NCBI GenBank assembly: GCA_937975765.1
Contig: CALJUR010000123.1
Location: 1 to 64,000 of the forward strand
Length of the DNA stretch: 64,000 nucleotides
Direction: 5' to 3'
Source of the DNA: an uncultured Myxococcales bacterium
Lineage (GTDB): Bacteria; Myxococcota_A; UBA9042; DTJE01
The notes under the pieces were generated by a model. That model was not told the origin of the DNA. It did not search any database and saw only the letters and a list, made by a program, of their open reading frames with translations. The number at the start of each line of letters is the position of its first letter. The stretch's first letter is position 1. Below, piece after piece: positions 34,318 to 43,631 of this stretch. The translations under genes and the position numbers were made by a program.

Positions 34318-35715
34318 ATGGTCGATGCCGTCCGGAAGTCCCTGCGCGATTCGAAGCCGGCTCGCTGGGCCGCGATGGCGCTGGTCTCCTTCGCGATGCT
34401 GTGCGGCTACTTCGTCGCCGACGTCGCCTCGCCGCTGAAGCCCCTGATGGAGCAGCAACTCGGCTGGACCTCGTCCGAGTACGGCTTCTTCACCAGCGCC
34501 TACGGCTGGTTCAACGTCTTCCTGGGCATGCTGGTGCTGGGCGGCATCATCCTGGACAAGTGGGGCGCGCGCTTCGCCGGCATCCTGTCGTCCGTGCTGA
34601 TGCTGGCCGGCTGCGCGCTGAAGTGGTGGGCCATCAACACCCACGGCCTGGACGGCCAGGAGATGCTGGGTACCAAGGCCCAGGTCCTGGTGGCCTCGCT
34701 GGGCTACGCGACCTTCGGTATGGGCCTGGAACTGTGCGGGATCACCGCCACGAAGATCATCGTGCGGTGGTTCAAGGGCTACGAGGTCGCGCTGGCAATG
34801 GGCCTGCAGGTGGCCGTCGCCCGCATCGGCACCGGCATCGCGCTGGGCAGTTCCGGCCCGATCGCCAGCGCCTTCAAGGTGGCCACGCCGATCCTGGTCG
34901 GCACGATGCTGCTGGGGGCGGGGCTGGTGGCCTTCCTGGTCTACTGCATGATGGACCGCCGGCTGGACGCCTCCGAGCCCGCGGCCGAAAAGGCGGGGCC
35001 GGACGAGGCCTTCCGGCTGTCGGACATCGCCTCCATCCTGGCGAACCGCGGCTTCTGGTACATCGCGATCCTGTGCGCGCTGTTCTACTCGGCGGTCTTC
35101 CCGTTCCTGAAGTACGCGTCCGACCTGATGGTGCAGAAGTTCGCCGTGGACGAGGCGTGGGCGGGCATCATCCCGTCGCTGCTGCCGTTCGGCACGATGC
35201 TGCTGACGCCGGTCTTCGGTCGCATCTACGACGAGAAGGGCAAGGGAGCCACCATCATGATCCTGGGGTCGGCCCTGATCATGGTCGCGCACGTGCTGTT
35301 CACCGTGCCGTTCCTGACGCACTGGGGGGTGGCGCTGTTCGCGGTGCTGCTGCTGGGCGTGGGCTTCTCGCTGGTGCCCTCCGCGATGTGGCCGTCGGTG
35401 CCCAAGCTGATCCCGGAGCGCCAGCTGGGCACGGCGTACTCGCTGATCTTCTACCTGCAGAACCTGATCGCGCTGATGGGCGCACCCTTCCTGATCGGCT
35501 GGGTGCTGGACACCTACTGCATCACGGGGAAGGACGTGGTCCGGCAGGAGATCGACGGCGCGGTGCAGAGCGTGACGGTCGTGCACTACGACTACACGCT
35601 GCCGATGGCCATCTTCGTCGGGTTCGGCATCCTGGCGATGATCTTCGCGATGCTGCTGAAGGCCGACGACCGGAAGATGAAGTACGGCCTGGAAGAGCCC
35701 TGCCACACGCGCTGA
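34318..35715 (+). CDS. Major facilitator superfamily transporter
   Basis: 465 residues with about twelve membrane spans. Seen: GWTSSEYGFFTSAYGWFNVF in span 2, the MFS loop motif in GGIILDKWGARFAG, a central cytoplasmic loop (about 215-235) and a periplasmic insertion near the end (ITGKDVVRQEIDGAVQSVTV) before the last span. No motif reveals the substrate; NarK-like and organic-anion carriers share this look. GAAAGG precedes the ATG. It stands alone between two divergently or separately promoted units. Confidence 0.88.
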   Translation: MVDAVRKSLRDSKPARWAAMALVSFAMLCGYFVADVASPLKPLMEQQLGWTSSEYGFFTSAYGWFNVFLGMLVLGGIILDKWGARFAGILSSVLMLAGCALKWWAINTHGLDGQEMLGTKAQVLVASLGYATFGMGLELCGITATKIIVRWFKGYEVALAMGLQVAVARIGTGIALGSSGPIASAFKVATPILVGTMLLGAGLVAFLVYCMMDRRLDASEPAAEKAGPDEAFRLSDIASILANRGFWYIAILCALFYSAVFPFLKYASDLMVQKFAVDEAWAGIIPSLLPFGTMLLTPVFGRIYDEKGKGATIMILGSALIMVAHVLFTVPFLTHWGVALFAVLLLGVGFSLVPSAMWPSVPKLIPERQLGTAYSLIFYLQNLIALMGAPFLIGWVLDTYCITGKDVVRQEIDGAVQSVTVVHYDYTLPMAIFVGFGILAMIFAMLLKADDRKMKYGLEEPCHTR

Positions 35716-35832
35716 CGGCGGCGGCGCCCGCTGCATCCTCCGCAACCCAACGGATTTCCCGCAGTTCCCTGGACAGGCACGACGGTCTTCTTCCCTCCGT
35801 GCGAGGTCCCGCGGCCTGCCGCCTCCTGCCGC

Positions 35833-35861
35833 TTGACTCCTGAACATCCGTTCAGTATCCT
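35833..35861 (+). promoter_or_regulatory. Promoter of the imuA-imuB-dnaE2 cassette
   Basis: TTGACT (35833-35838) and TATCCT (35856-35861) are exactly 17 bases apart. The spacer is filled by a LexA-type palindrome, so repressor binding would block polymerase. Transcription would begin near 35868, about 36 bases before the imuA GTG. Confidence 0.75.
35840..35856. promoter_or_regulatory. LexA (SOS) box
   Basis: CTGAACATCCGTTCAGT. It matches the published Myxococcus xanthus LexA consensus CTRHAMRYBYGTTCAGS (from memory) at 16 of 17 positions, failing only at the last. Position inside the promoter spacer of a known SOS-regulated cassette supports function. Confidence 0.8.
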
Positions 35862-35903
35862 GCGGACAGGGAGGACGGGAAGGCGACGGGGCGGAGGCGG
35901 GAC

Positions 35904-36590
35904 GTGGGTGCGCAGGATTCGTTGGCCCGGGTGCTGGGCGACCTGCCTTCGGGGTGGGTGCGGCGGGCGTCGGCGCCCCGGGAGTCGCTGCCGCGGCGCA
36001 GCACGGGGGTGCCGACCCTGGACGCGCTGCTGGGCGGCGGGTGGCCGCGGGGACGGATGGCGGTGCTGCGGGCCGCTGCGCCCGGTGCGGCGGGGCGGAC
36101 GGCCCTGGCGATGGCGACGGTGGCGGCCGCCACGGCGGAAGGTCGCACGGCCGCCTGGATCGACGGCGACGCCTCGCTGGACCCGGCCTCGCTGGCGGCG
36201 GCCGGGGCCGACCTGACGCGGGTGCTGTGGGTCCGGGGGCCGCTGTCGATCGAGGCGGCGCTGGCCGCGGCGGAGGAGGTCCTGTCCGCCGGCGACTTCG
36301 CCGTGACGGTGGTCCGGCCGCCCGAGGCGGCACGGTACGGGAACGCGGCAGGGTGGATCCGGCTGGCCCGCGGGGCGGAAAAGGCGCGCGCCGTGCTGCT
36401 GGTGCTGGACCGGGGCGGCGCGGCCGCGGCCGCGGGCGGCGTCGTGCTGCGCGTGGGCGCCCTGCAGGGTCGGTGGGCGGGCCGGGCGGGACCGGGCTGC
36501 CTGCTGGTCGGGGCCGAGGTGCCGGTGGAGGCCGACGAGGGCACCGCGGACCTCCGGCTGCCGGTCCCCGAGGCGAGGCTGGCATCATGA
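35904..36590 (+). CDS. imuA: ImuA, RecA/SulA-like accessory of the mutasome
   Basis: 228 residues from a GTG with GGAGG six bases before it. RecA-like core starting LDALLGGGWPRGRMAVL. The Walker A Lys is replaced (PGAAGRTAL in place of a GKT/S loop), so ATP binding is probably weak, as in other ImuA proteins. The cassette makes DNA-damage-induced mutagenic translesion synthesis; ImuA bridges ImuB and RecA in studied systems. Overlaps imuB by ATGA and is under the SOS promoter. Confidence 0.88.
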   Translation: MGAQDSLARVLGDLPSGWVRRASAPRESLPRRSTGVPTLDALLGGGWPRGRMAVLRAAAPGAAGRTALAMATVAAATAEGRTAAWIDGDASLDPASLAAAGADLTRVLWVRGPLSIEAALAAAEEVLSAGDFAVTVVRPPEAARYGNAAGWIRLARGAEKARAVLLVLDRGGAAAAAGGVVLRVGALQGRWAGRAGPGCLLVGAEVPVEADEGTADLRLPVPEARLAS

Positions 36591-38308
36591 AGCCCGCGGA
36601 CGAACGGCGACGGACGGGGACCGCGTCGGGCGGACGCCGCGCCGCGCCCCCGAGAAACCGCCGGCCACCGGGGGGCGACGATCCCCTCCTGCTGCCGTTT
36701 CCCGGCAAGGAACGCGCGGCGATCGACATCCGGGCTCCCCGGTCTTCGGAAGCCGCCGGGCAACGCCCCTTCTCCCCGGCCGCAGGCGCCCGGCGGACGG
36801 CCGCTCCCCGCGAGTACGCCTGCGCGCTGGCGACGGCCCTGCCGCTGCAGGCCCTGCTGCGGTCGGAACCGGACCTCGCCGGGCGACCCGTCGCCGTGGT
36901 GACCGGCGAGGGGACGCGGGCGGTCCTGGCCCACGCCTCCCGGGCCGCGCGGACGCTGGGGACGGCGCCCGGCATGACCCCGGCCCAGGCCCGGTCGGTG
37001 GCCCCGTCGGTGCTCCTGCGGACCGTGGCACCACCGGTGGTGGCCGCCGCCCGGCAGGCCCTGCTGGACGCGGCGTCCGCCTTCTCGCCCGAGATCGAGC
37101 CCCGGGATCCCGACGCCGTCGTGCTGGACATCCGCGGGACCCGGGGCCGGTACCCCACGCCGCAGGCCCTGGGTTGCGCGCTGGAGGCGGCCTGCGCCCG
37201 GGCGGGCCTGCGGGTCCGGGTGGGGATCGCCCGCGGGCCGCGGCTGGCCCGCATCGCCGCGCGCGCCCGCCCCGGCGTCACGGTCCTGCCGCCCGGGGAG
37301 GAGGCGGGGGGAATGGCGGACCTGCCCCTGCACGCGCTGGACCCGTCCCCGGAACTGGCCGACACCCTGGCCCGGCTGGGCCTGCGCACCGTCGGGGACC
37401 TGGCCCGCGTCGACTCGCACGGCCTGGGAATCCGGCTGGGACCCGAGGGGATGGACCGGCACCGGCTGGCCCGCGGCCTGGACGAGTCGGTGATCACCCC
37501 CCTGCCCCCTTCCGAGTCGTTCGAGGAGGCCGTGGAACTGGAATGGACGCTGGACCGGGTGGAACCGCTGCTGTTCCTGCTGTCCTCGGCCCTGGACCGG
37601 CTGGCCTCGCGGCTGGAGGCGCGCGGGATGGCGCCCGCGGCCCTGCGGCTGGACCTGGTGCTGGACCCGGAAGGCGTCCACGCGGTGCCGGTGTCGCCGC
37701 CGGCCCCCACGACCGACCTGCGGTCCCTGCTGGCCCTGGTCCGGCTGTCCCTCGAGGCTGACCCGCCGCCGGGGCCGGTCCGGGGGTTCGTGCTGCGGGC
37801 GGAGGGCGGCCGGGTCGCCGGCGGGCAGGGCCACCTGTTCGGGCCGCCCGTGCCGCCCCCGTCGCGGCTGGCGCTGCTGGTGGGGCGCCTGTGCGCCCTG
37901 GCCGGCCCCGCGGGCGTCGGCGCGCCCGTGGTGCTGGACGACGCCGGTACCGACCCCGCCTCCCTGGCCCCCTTCGCGCCCCGGGCCCTCCCCGAGGCCC
38001 GGCCCCCCCTTTCCCCCCTTCCGGGCGGGGCGGGCCCGGCGGCGCATCCCCTGGCCCTACGACGGTTCCGCCCCCCGCGGGAGGTCGCGGTCCGGGTGCG
38101 GGAAGGACGGCCGGCCGAGGTGCGGGGCGAGGGGCCGTCCGGCATCGTGGCCCGGGCCGCGGGCCCCTGGTACGCCGAGGTCCGGTGGTGGACCGAGGCG
38201 CCCGAGGCGGGCGCCTGCTGGGACGTGGAGATCCCCGGCCGCGGGCTGTTCCGGCTATGGCAGGACCTGCGCTCGGGACGGTGGTTCCTGGACGGGCAGT
38301 ACGACTGA
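36587..38308 (+). CDS. imuB: ImuB, catalytically inactive Y-family polymerase adaptor
   Basis: 573 residues. A disordered basic N-terminus (about 1-75) precedes a Y-family polymerase-like fold. The usual catalytic acids are absent: the first motif reads CALATALPLQALL and the second AVVLDIRGTRGRY, without the Asp/Glu pairs of DinB. A beta-clamp binding motif QGHLF is at 414-418. This fits ImuB as a platform that binds the clamp, ImuA and DnaE2 rather than a polymerase. Longer than DinB because of the extra N- and C-terminal parts. Confidence 0.92.
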   Translation: MKPADERRRTGTASGGRRAAPPRNRRPPGGDDPLLLPFPGKERAAIDIRAPRSSEAAGQRPFSPAAGARRTAAPREYACALATALPLQALLRSEPDLAGRPVAVVTGEGTRAVLAHASRAARTLGTAPGMTPAQARSVAPSVLLRTVAPPVVAAARQALLDAASAFSPEIEPRDPDAVVLDIRGTRGRYPTPQALGCALEAACARAGLRVRVGIARGPRLARIAARARPGVTVLPPGEEAGGMADLPLHALDPSPELADTLARLGLRTVGDLARVDSHGLGIRLGPEGMDRHRLARGLDESVITPLPPSESFEEAVELEWTLDRVEPLLFLLSSALDRLASRLEARGMAPAALRLDLVLDPEGVHAVPVSPPAPTTDLRSLLALVRLSLEADPPPGPVRGFVLRAEGGRVAGGQGHLFGPPVPPPSRLALLVGRLCALAGPAGVGAPVVLDDAGTDPASLAPFAPRALPEARPPLSPLPGGAGPAAHPLALRRFRPPREVAVRVREGRPAEVRGEGPSGIVARAAGPWYAEVRWWTEAPEAGACWDVEIPGRGLFRLWQDLRSGRWFLDGQYD

Positions 38309-38324
38309 CCCCGGGACGAAGCAC

Positions 38325-38409
38325 GGCGGGGGACGGGGCCCCACACCTGGGATGGCGGGGGACGGGGCCCCACACCTGGGATGGCGGGGGACGGGGCCCC
38401 CGCCCTACA
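38325..38409. repeat. Tandem array of the GC-rich palindrome between imuB and dnaE2
   Basis: Two 29-bp units (38325-38353, 38354-38382), each GGCGGGGGACGGGGCC followed by CCACACCTGGGAT, and a third unit (38383-38409) that ends as the standard palindrome CCCCCGCCCTACA. It separates dnaE2 from imuB by 122 bp and could attenuate or process the transcript. Confidence 0.9.
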
Positions 38410-38430
38410 TGGGGGACGCGAGGCGGGAGG

Positions 38431-41400
38431 ATGGCGGGGCGCGCGGACATCCCCTGGGTCGAACTGCGGGCCTCCAGCGCCTTCCGGTTCCTGGAGGCCG
38501 CGTCGCTGCCCGAGGACCTGGCGGCCCGCGCGGCCGAACTGGGCCAGCCCGCCCTGGCCCTGGCGGACGCGGGCGGGGTCTACGGCATCCCCCGGTTCGC
38601 CAAGGCGGCCCGGGCTGCCGGGGTCCGCCCGCTGGTGGGCGCCACGGTGCCGCTGGACCTCGCGCCGCAGCTGGGGAACGCCGCCGGAGGTTCCCCGGTC
38701 GATGCCGGCGCCTCCCGCCGGGCGCCCGTCGCCCCCACCCTGCTGGGCGGCGGCCCGGTCCGGCCCGGCGAGGCCACCTCCCTGCCGCCGTCGACCGCCG
38801 TGGCGGACGCCCCGCGCCTGCTGCTGCTGTGCCGCGACCGGGAGGGCTGGGCCCACCTGTGCGAACTGCTGACCGAGGCCCACCGCGGCCGCCCGAAGGG
38901 GGAATGCCTGGCGACCCCGGAGATGGTCGAACGCTTCGCCGGCGGCCTGGTGGCGGTGGCCGGCGGGCTGGACGGGCCGGTGATCGCCGCCGCCCGGGCC
39001 GCGGGGCGCGAGGCCGCCCGAGGGGTCGCCGACCGGCTGGCGGGCGCCTTCGGGCGCCGCAACGTCGCGCTGGACCTCCAGCGCCACGGCCGCCGGGACG
39101 AGGAGCACGCCAACCGGCTGCTGCGGGACCTCGCCGACTCGCTGGGGTTGCCCTGCATCGCCACGAACGACGCCCGCTATGCCACCCCCGACCGCGCGCC
39201 GGTGCTGGACGCCCTGCTGGCCCTGCGCCACCGCGTCCCGCTGGACGAGGCGGGCCGCCTGCTGCCCGCCGACCGGCAACGGCACCTGCTGTCGGCCGCC
39301 GACGCCGCCCGGCGCTTCGAGGATCTCCCCGGCGTGCTGGCCGCCACGGCCGACCTGGCGGCCCGGCTGGAATTCACCCTGTCCGACCCGGGCTACACCT
39401 TCCCGCGCTTCCCCACGGACCCCGGGGAAACGGAATTCAGCCGGCTGCACGAACTGGTCCAGCAGGGCGTGCGCGACCGCTACCGGCCGGTGACGCCCCG
39501 CGTGATGCACCAGGTCACCCACGAACTGGACCTGATCCAGAAACTGGACCTCGCCGGCTACTTCCTGCTGGTGCACGACATCGTCCGCTTCTGCCGCGCG
39601 AACGACATCCTGGCCCAGGGCCGCGGATCGGCCGCGAACAGCGCGGTCTGCTACGCGCTGGGCATCACCGCGATCGACCCGATCGCCTTCGACCTGCTGT
39701 TCGAGCGCTTCCTGTCCGAGGAGCGCGGCGAGTGGCCCGACATCGACCTGGACCTTCCCTCGGGCGACGACCGCGAGAAGGTCATCCAGTACGTGTACCG
39801 GCGCTACGGGGAGCGCGCCGTCGGCATGACCGCCGCGGTCCACACCTACCACGGCCGCGGCGCCGCCCGGGACCTGGGCAAGGTCCTGGGCCTGGACCCC
39901 GAGCGCGTCTCCCGGCTGGCCGGCCTGGTCGGCCATTTCGAGTTCCCCGAAGACCCGGCCGATCGCGTCGCCCGCCTGCAGGAGGCCGGGCTGGACGTCG
40001 CCGACACCCGCGTGAGGCACTTCCTGGACCTGTGGGGCGCGGTGCGGCACCTGCCCCGGCACCTGTCCCAGCACAACGGCGGGCTGGTCGTCTGCGGCGG
40101 CCGGCTGGACCGCGTCGTGCCGCTGGAGCCCGCCGCGATGCCCGGCCGCGTCTGCGTGCAGTGGGACAAGGACGACCTGGCGGACCTGCGCCTGATCAAG
40201 GTGGACCTGCTGGGCCTGGGGATGCTGGCGGTCCTCAAGGAGACGATCGATCTGGTGCGCGCCGCGGAGGGCGTCGAGGTGGACCTGGCCCACCTGCCTC
40301 CCGACGACCCGCCCACCTACGAGATGCTGCGCCGGGCCGACACCGTGGGCGTGTTCCAGGTCGAGTCCCGCGCCCAGATGGCCACCCTGCCCCGCATGCA
40401 GCCCCGGCGCTTCTACGACCTGGTGGTGGAGGTCGCCCTGATCCGGCCCGGGCCCATCGTCGGGAAGATGGTCCACCCGTACCTGGCGCGCCGGGCCGGC
40501 CGGCAGCCGGTCACCTTCGACGACCCCTGCCTGGAACCGATCCTGGCCCGCACGCTGGGGGTGCCCCTGTTCCAGGAGCAGTTGATGCGCATGGCGATGA
40601 CCGTCGCGGGCTTCACCGGCGGCCAGGCCGAGGAACTGCGCCGCGCGCTGGGGTCCCGGCGCTCGAAGGAACGGATGGACGCGATGTCGCGGCAGATGCG
40701 GGAAGGCATGGCGGCCCGCGGCATCGCCCCCGACGCCCAGGAACGCATCGTCACCTCCATCGCGTCGTTCGCGCTGTACGGCTTCCCCGAGAGCCATTCG
40801 GCGTCGTTCGCGCTGATCGCCTATGCCAGCGCCTACCTGAAACGCCACCACCCGGCGGCCTTCCTGGCGGCGCTGCTGGACCAGTGGCCCATGGGCTTCT
40901 ACCACCCGGCCACCCTGGTCCGGGACGCATCCCGGCACGGGGTGGAGGTCCGGCCGGTGGACGCGGACCGGTCGGCCTGGGACTGCACCCTGGAGGCGAG
41001 AAACGGCGGGGACCAGGCGGCGGGGACGGGCGGGCCGTGGGCGGTGCGGCTGGGGCTGAAGTACGTCAAGGGCCTGTCGCGCGGGACGGGCGACCGCATC
41101 GTGGACCAGCGCGCGCGAGGGCCGTTCACCGGCGTGACGGACCTGGGGCACCGCACGGGGGCCACCTCGGCCGAACTGTTCGCACTGGCCGAGGCCGGCG
41201 CGCTGGGCGCCAGCCGGAGGGACGCGATGTGGCAGGCCCTGGCGCTGCCTGCCGCGAAGGATCTGCTGGCCGGCACCGTCCGGGAGGTCCCGGAACCGGC
41301 CCTGCCCGCGCTGGACGACCGCGGGGCGATGGCGGCGGACTTCGCCCGGACCGGCCTGACCACCGGCCCGCACCCGGTCGCGTTCCTGCGGGCGGACCTC

Positions 41401-41724
41401 GAACGCACCGGCGCGCTGCGGGCCGCCGACCTCGCCGCCGTGGCCGACGGCCGCCGGGTGCGCGTGGCCGGCATGGTCATCGTCCGCCAGCGCCCCTACA
41501 CCGCGAAGGGCATGTACTTCGCCACCCTGGAGGACGAGACGGGCCTGTCGAACCTGGTCGTGACCCCCGACCTCTTCGCGACCCACCGGCGCCTGCTGTC
41601 CGTGGAACCGTTCCTGCTGGCGGAGGGGGTGGCCCAGAACCGCGACGGCGTGGTCAGCGTGCGCGCCGACCGCTTCCGGGCACTGGCGGGCGGCCCCCGG
41701 CACGAGGGGCGGAACTTCTGTTGA
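38431..41724 (+). CDS. dnaE2: Error-prone DNA polymerase DnaE2 (ImuC)
   Basis: 1097 residues from the ATG at 38431 (GAGG seven bases before it). PHP domain (about 1-270), palm and fingers with GRGSAANSAVCYALGIT and catalytic Asp in WPDIDLDLPSGDD, later LIKVDLLGLGML, helix-hairpin-helix region (about 850-900) and an OB domain with GMVIVRQRPYTAKGMYFATL. The RQRP-TAKG form is typical of DnaE2 rather than replicative DnaE1. A low-complexity insert of about 40 residues interrupts the PHP domain (near 85-125). Third member of the SOS mutagenesis cassette; it extends DNA past lesions. Confidence 0.95.
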   Translation: MAGRADIPWVELRASSAFRFLEAASLPEDLAARAAELGQPALALADAGGVYGIPRFAKAARAAGVRPLVGATVPLDLAPQLGNAAGGSPVDAGASRRAPVAPTLLGGGPVRPGEATSLPPSTAVADAPRLLLLCRDREGWAHLCELLTEAHRGRPKGECLATPEMVERFAGGLVAVAGGLDGPVIAAARAAGREAARGVADRLAGAFGRRNVALDLQRHGRRDEEHANRLLRDLADSLGLPCIATNDARYATPDRAPVLDALLALRHRVPLDEAGRLLPADRQRHLLSAADAARRFEDLPGVLAATADLAARLEFTLSDPGYTFPRFPTDPGETEFSRLHELVQQGVRDRYRPVTPRVMHQVTHELDLIQKLDLAGYFLLVHDIVRFCRANDILAQGRGSAANSAVCYALGITAIDPIAFDLLFERFLSEERGEWPDIDLDLPSGDDREKVIQYVYRRYGERAVGMTAAVHTYHGRGAARDLGKVLGLDPERVSRLAGLVGHFEFPEDPADRVARLQEAGLDVADTRVRHFLDLWGAVRHLPRHLSQHNGGLVVCGGRLDRVVPLEPAAMPGRVCVQWDKDDLADLRLIKVDLLGLGMLAVLKETIDLVRAAEGVEVDLAHLPPDDPPTYEMLRRADTVGVFQVESRAQMATLPRMQPRRFYDLVVEVALIRPGPIVGKMVHPYLARRAGRQPVTFDDPCLEPILARTLGVPLFQEQLMRMAMTVAGFTGGQAEELRRALGSRRSKERMDAMSRQMREGMAARGIAPDAQERIVTSIASFALYGFPESHSASFALIAYASAYLKRHHPAAFLAALLDQWPMGFYHPATLVRDASRHGVEVRPVDADRSAWDCTLEARNGGDQAAGTGGPWAVRLGLKYVKGLSRGTGDRIVDQRARGPFTGVTDLGHRTGATSAELFALAEAGALGASRRDAMWQALALPAAKDLLAGTVREVPEPALPALDDRGAMAADFARTGLTTGPHPVAFLRADLERTGALRAADLAAVADGRRVRVAGMVIVRQRPYTAKGMYFATLEDETGLSNLVVTPDLFATHRRLLSVEPFLLAEGVAQNRDGVVSVRADRFRALAGGPRHEGRNFC

Positions 41725-41733
41725 GACGGGGCC

Positions 41734-41760
41734 GGCGGGGGACGGGGCCCCCGCCCTACA
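41734..41760. repeat. Dispersed GC-rich palindrome after dnaE2
   Basis: GGCGGGGGACGGGG continuing CCCCCGCCCTACA, the reverse orientation of the unit at 34181. It starts nine bases after the dnaE2 stop and may end its transcript. Confidence 0.85.
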
Positions 41761-41810
41761 GGCTCCGAAATTCCAGCATTCATCGCGGGTTCGAGAAGGT
41801 GCTGGACGGT

Positions 41811-41852
41811 CCAGGCTCCATGCAGGGCGAAGCCCAGGCTCCATGCAGGGCG
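41811..41852. repeat. 19-bp direct repeat in the dnaE2-histidine kinase gap
   Basis: CCAGGCTCCATGCAGGGCG occurs at 41811-41829 and 41834-41852. The second copy runs into a degenerate GC palindrome (GGGCGGGGCCCCCG). The gap 41725-41921 holds no gene. Confidence 0.8.
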
Positions 41853-41921
41853 GGGCCCCCGTGCCCCGCCCGCTCGTCCAGGGAAGCGGCCGGGCACCGC
41901 GGAAGGACGCCCGGGCGGGCG

Positions 41922-43532
41922 TCAGGCGCCCTGGCTGCGCGACAGGATCCGCGTCAGGGCCCCCTTCAGCACGTCCACGTTGAAGGGCTTGGGCAGGATC
42001 ATCGTGTGGGACAATGCCTGCACGCGCGTCTCGACCTCGGGCGACGAGTAGCCGGTGCACACCAGCACCGGGATGTCGAAGTCGGCGCGCCTCAAGGCCT
42101 CCACCAGTTCCAGGCCCGACTTCTCGGGCAGGAACACGTCGACGATCAGGGCATCGAACCGCGACCGGTCCCGCATCAGCAGGTCCATCGCGGGCTCCAT
42201 GCCGTCCACGGCCACCGCCTGGTGCCCCAGGCGGGCCAGCATCTCGGACAGCACGCGGCGCACGATCGCCTCGTCGTCGATGACCAGCACCGACAACGGC
42301 CCGACCGGCTCGGGCGGCGGCGTGGGAACCCGGACGGGGACGGCCGGCACCGCGGGCTCGGTCCGGCTGCGGGGCAGGAACACCGAGAAGATGCTCCCCT
42401 GCCCCGGCCGGCTGGACGCGACGATGAACCCGTGATGCGCCTTCACGATGCCGTGCACGACCGCCAGCCCGAGGCCCGTCCCGGGACCCATCGCCTTCGT
42501 GGTGAAGAACGGCTCGAAGATGCGCGCCGCCACCTCGGGGGTCATGCCGACGCCCTGGTCGACGATGTCCAGTTGCACGTACTCGCCGGCAGGCATGCTG
42601 GCCAGGGGGCGCCGCTCGCCCGCCTCGAACCTGCGGTTGCGGGCGCGGATCACGATGGGCCCGCCCTCGGGCATCGCGTCCTTGGCATTCATGCAGAGGT
42701 TGGTCAGGACCTGCTCCAGCATGGGCCGGTCCCCGTCCACCCGGGCCAGGTCGGGCCCGACATCCAGGCGCAGCGGGTGGTCCGGCCCCAGGCTGCGGGC
42801 CAGCAGGGCCGCCGAGCGCGGCAGCGATTCGCCCAGGTCGAACGTCGCCATCTGCGGCACCGATCGCCGCGCGATCATCATCAACTGGTTCGCCAGGTTG
42901 ACGGCCCGGTCCGCCGAGTCGAGGATGGTCAGCGCCACCTCGTGGTCGCCGGACTCGCGGGGCAGCCGGCTGGCCAGCAGCGACGCGTAGCCGACGACGC
43001 CCGACAGGATGTTGTTGACGTCGTGCGCCAGCCCACCCGCCATCGTCGCGATGGCCTCGTTCTTCTGGGCCTGGACCAGCAGGGCCTCCAGTTCGCGCCG
43101 CTCGGTCACGTCGTCCATCAGGATCGCGACGAACCGGACCGCCCCCGCGGGGTCCCGGATCGGCCAAGCCCGGGTCCACACCCAGAACCCGCGGATCAGC
43201 CGGTCCGAGGTCGCCTTGCCGTCGGCGGCGGCGGCGATCTGGAGGTAGAACTCGGGCAGGTCCACCAGTTCCCCGTGGAAGGCCCGGTCCAGGTCCACGA
43301 CCAGGTCCGGGCGCACCCGCCGCAGCACCTCGCGCACGTCCAGGGGCCGGATGCTCATCAGGCGTTCCGGGGGCATCCCGCACAGGTGGGCCATGGCGTC
43401 GTTGATGCCGACCAACTCGGCCTGGGCGTCCAGCAGCGTCAGCGCAGCCGGCAGGGTCCCCAGGGCCTGGACCAGCCAGGGATGGGCCTCGTCCGTGGGC
43501 AGGTGCAGGTGCAGCGTGCCGCTTTCGGTCAT
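41922..43532 (-). CDS. Hybrid sensor histidine kinase (PAS-HisKA-HATPase-REC)
   Basis: 536 residues. A PAS domain (about 20-150) ends in VAILMDDVTERRELE; the dimerisation helix has the phospho-acceptor His in GGLAHDVNNILSGVVG; the ATPase has N-box NLCMNAKDAMP, DQGVGM and GTGLGLAVV; a C-terminal receiver (about 410-530) has LVIDDE, acceptor Asp in LIVDVFLPEKSG and Lys in LPKPF. There is no membrane span, so it senses a cytoplasmic signal. No partner regulator is adjacent. AAGGAA/GGAG precedes the ATG. Confidence 0.93.
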   Translation of the reverse strand: MTESGTLHLHLPTDEAHPWLVQALGTLPAALTLLDAQAELVGINDAMAHLCGMPPERLMSIRPLDVREVLRRVRPDLVVDLDRAFHGELVDLPEFYLQIAAAADGKATSDRLIRGFWVWTRAWPIRDPAGAVRFVAILMDDVTERRELEALLVQAQKNEAIATMAGGLAHDVNNILSGVVGYASLLASRLPRESGDHEVALTILDSADRAVNLANQLMMIARRSVPQMATFDLGESLPRSAALLARSLGPDHPLRLDVGPDLARVDGDRPMLEQVLTNLCMNAKDAMPEGGPIVIRARNRRFEAGERRPLASMPAGEYVQLDIVDQGVGMTPEVAARIFEPFFTTKAMGPGTGLGLAVVHGIVKAHHGFIVASSRPGQGSIFSVFLPRSRTEPAVPAVPVRVPTPPPEPVGPLSVLVIDDEAIVRRVLSEMLARLGHQAVAVDGMEPAMDLLMRDRSRFDALIVDVFLPEKSGLELVEALRRADFDIPVLVCTGYSSPEVETRVQALSHTMILPKPFNVDVLKGALTRILSRSQGA

Positions 43533-43555
43533 TTCCTTCTCCGGTGGTCCCGATC

Positions 43556-43583
43556 AAGGTACCACGGCCTCCCCGCCTGTCAA
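43556..43583 (-). promoter_or_regulatory. Promoter of the histidine kinase gene
   Basis: On the minus strand TTGACA (43583-43578), 16 bases, TACCTT (43561-43556). The -35 box is perfect. Transcription would begin about 17 bases before the ATG. Confidence 0.5.
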
Positions 43584-43631
43584 TCCGCCCCCGCGGGAGG
43601 CGCGCACGCTCCCACCGGATCGCGCTTCCGC

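Noticed and set aside
38325..38409. Possible CRISPR array
   Set aside because: Units are directly tandem with no unique spacers and there are no cas genes; the sequence belongs to the dispersed palindrome family.
33667..43557. A minus-strand frame open for almost 3300 codons
   Set aside because: It runs antisense or out of frame through imuA, imuB, dnaE2 and others. Stop codons are rare in 70% GC DNA and the translation is low-complexity, so it is a composition artefact apart from short real parts.
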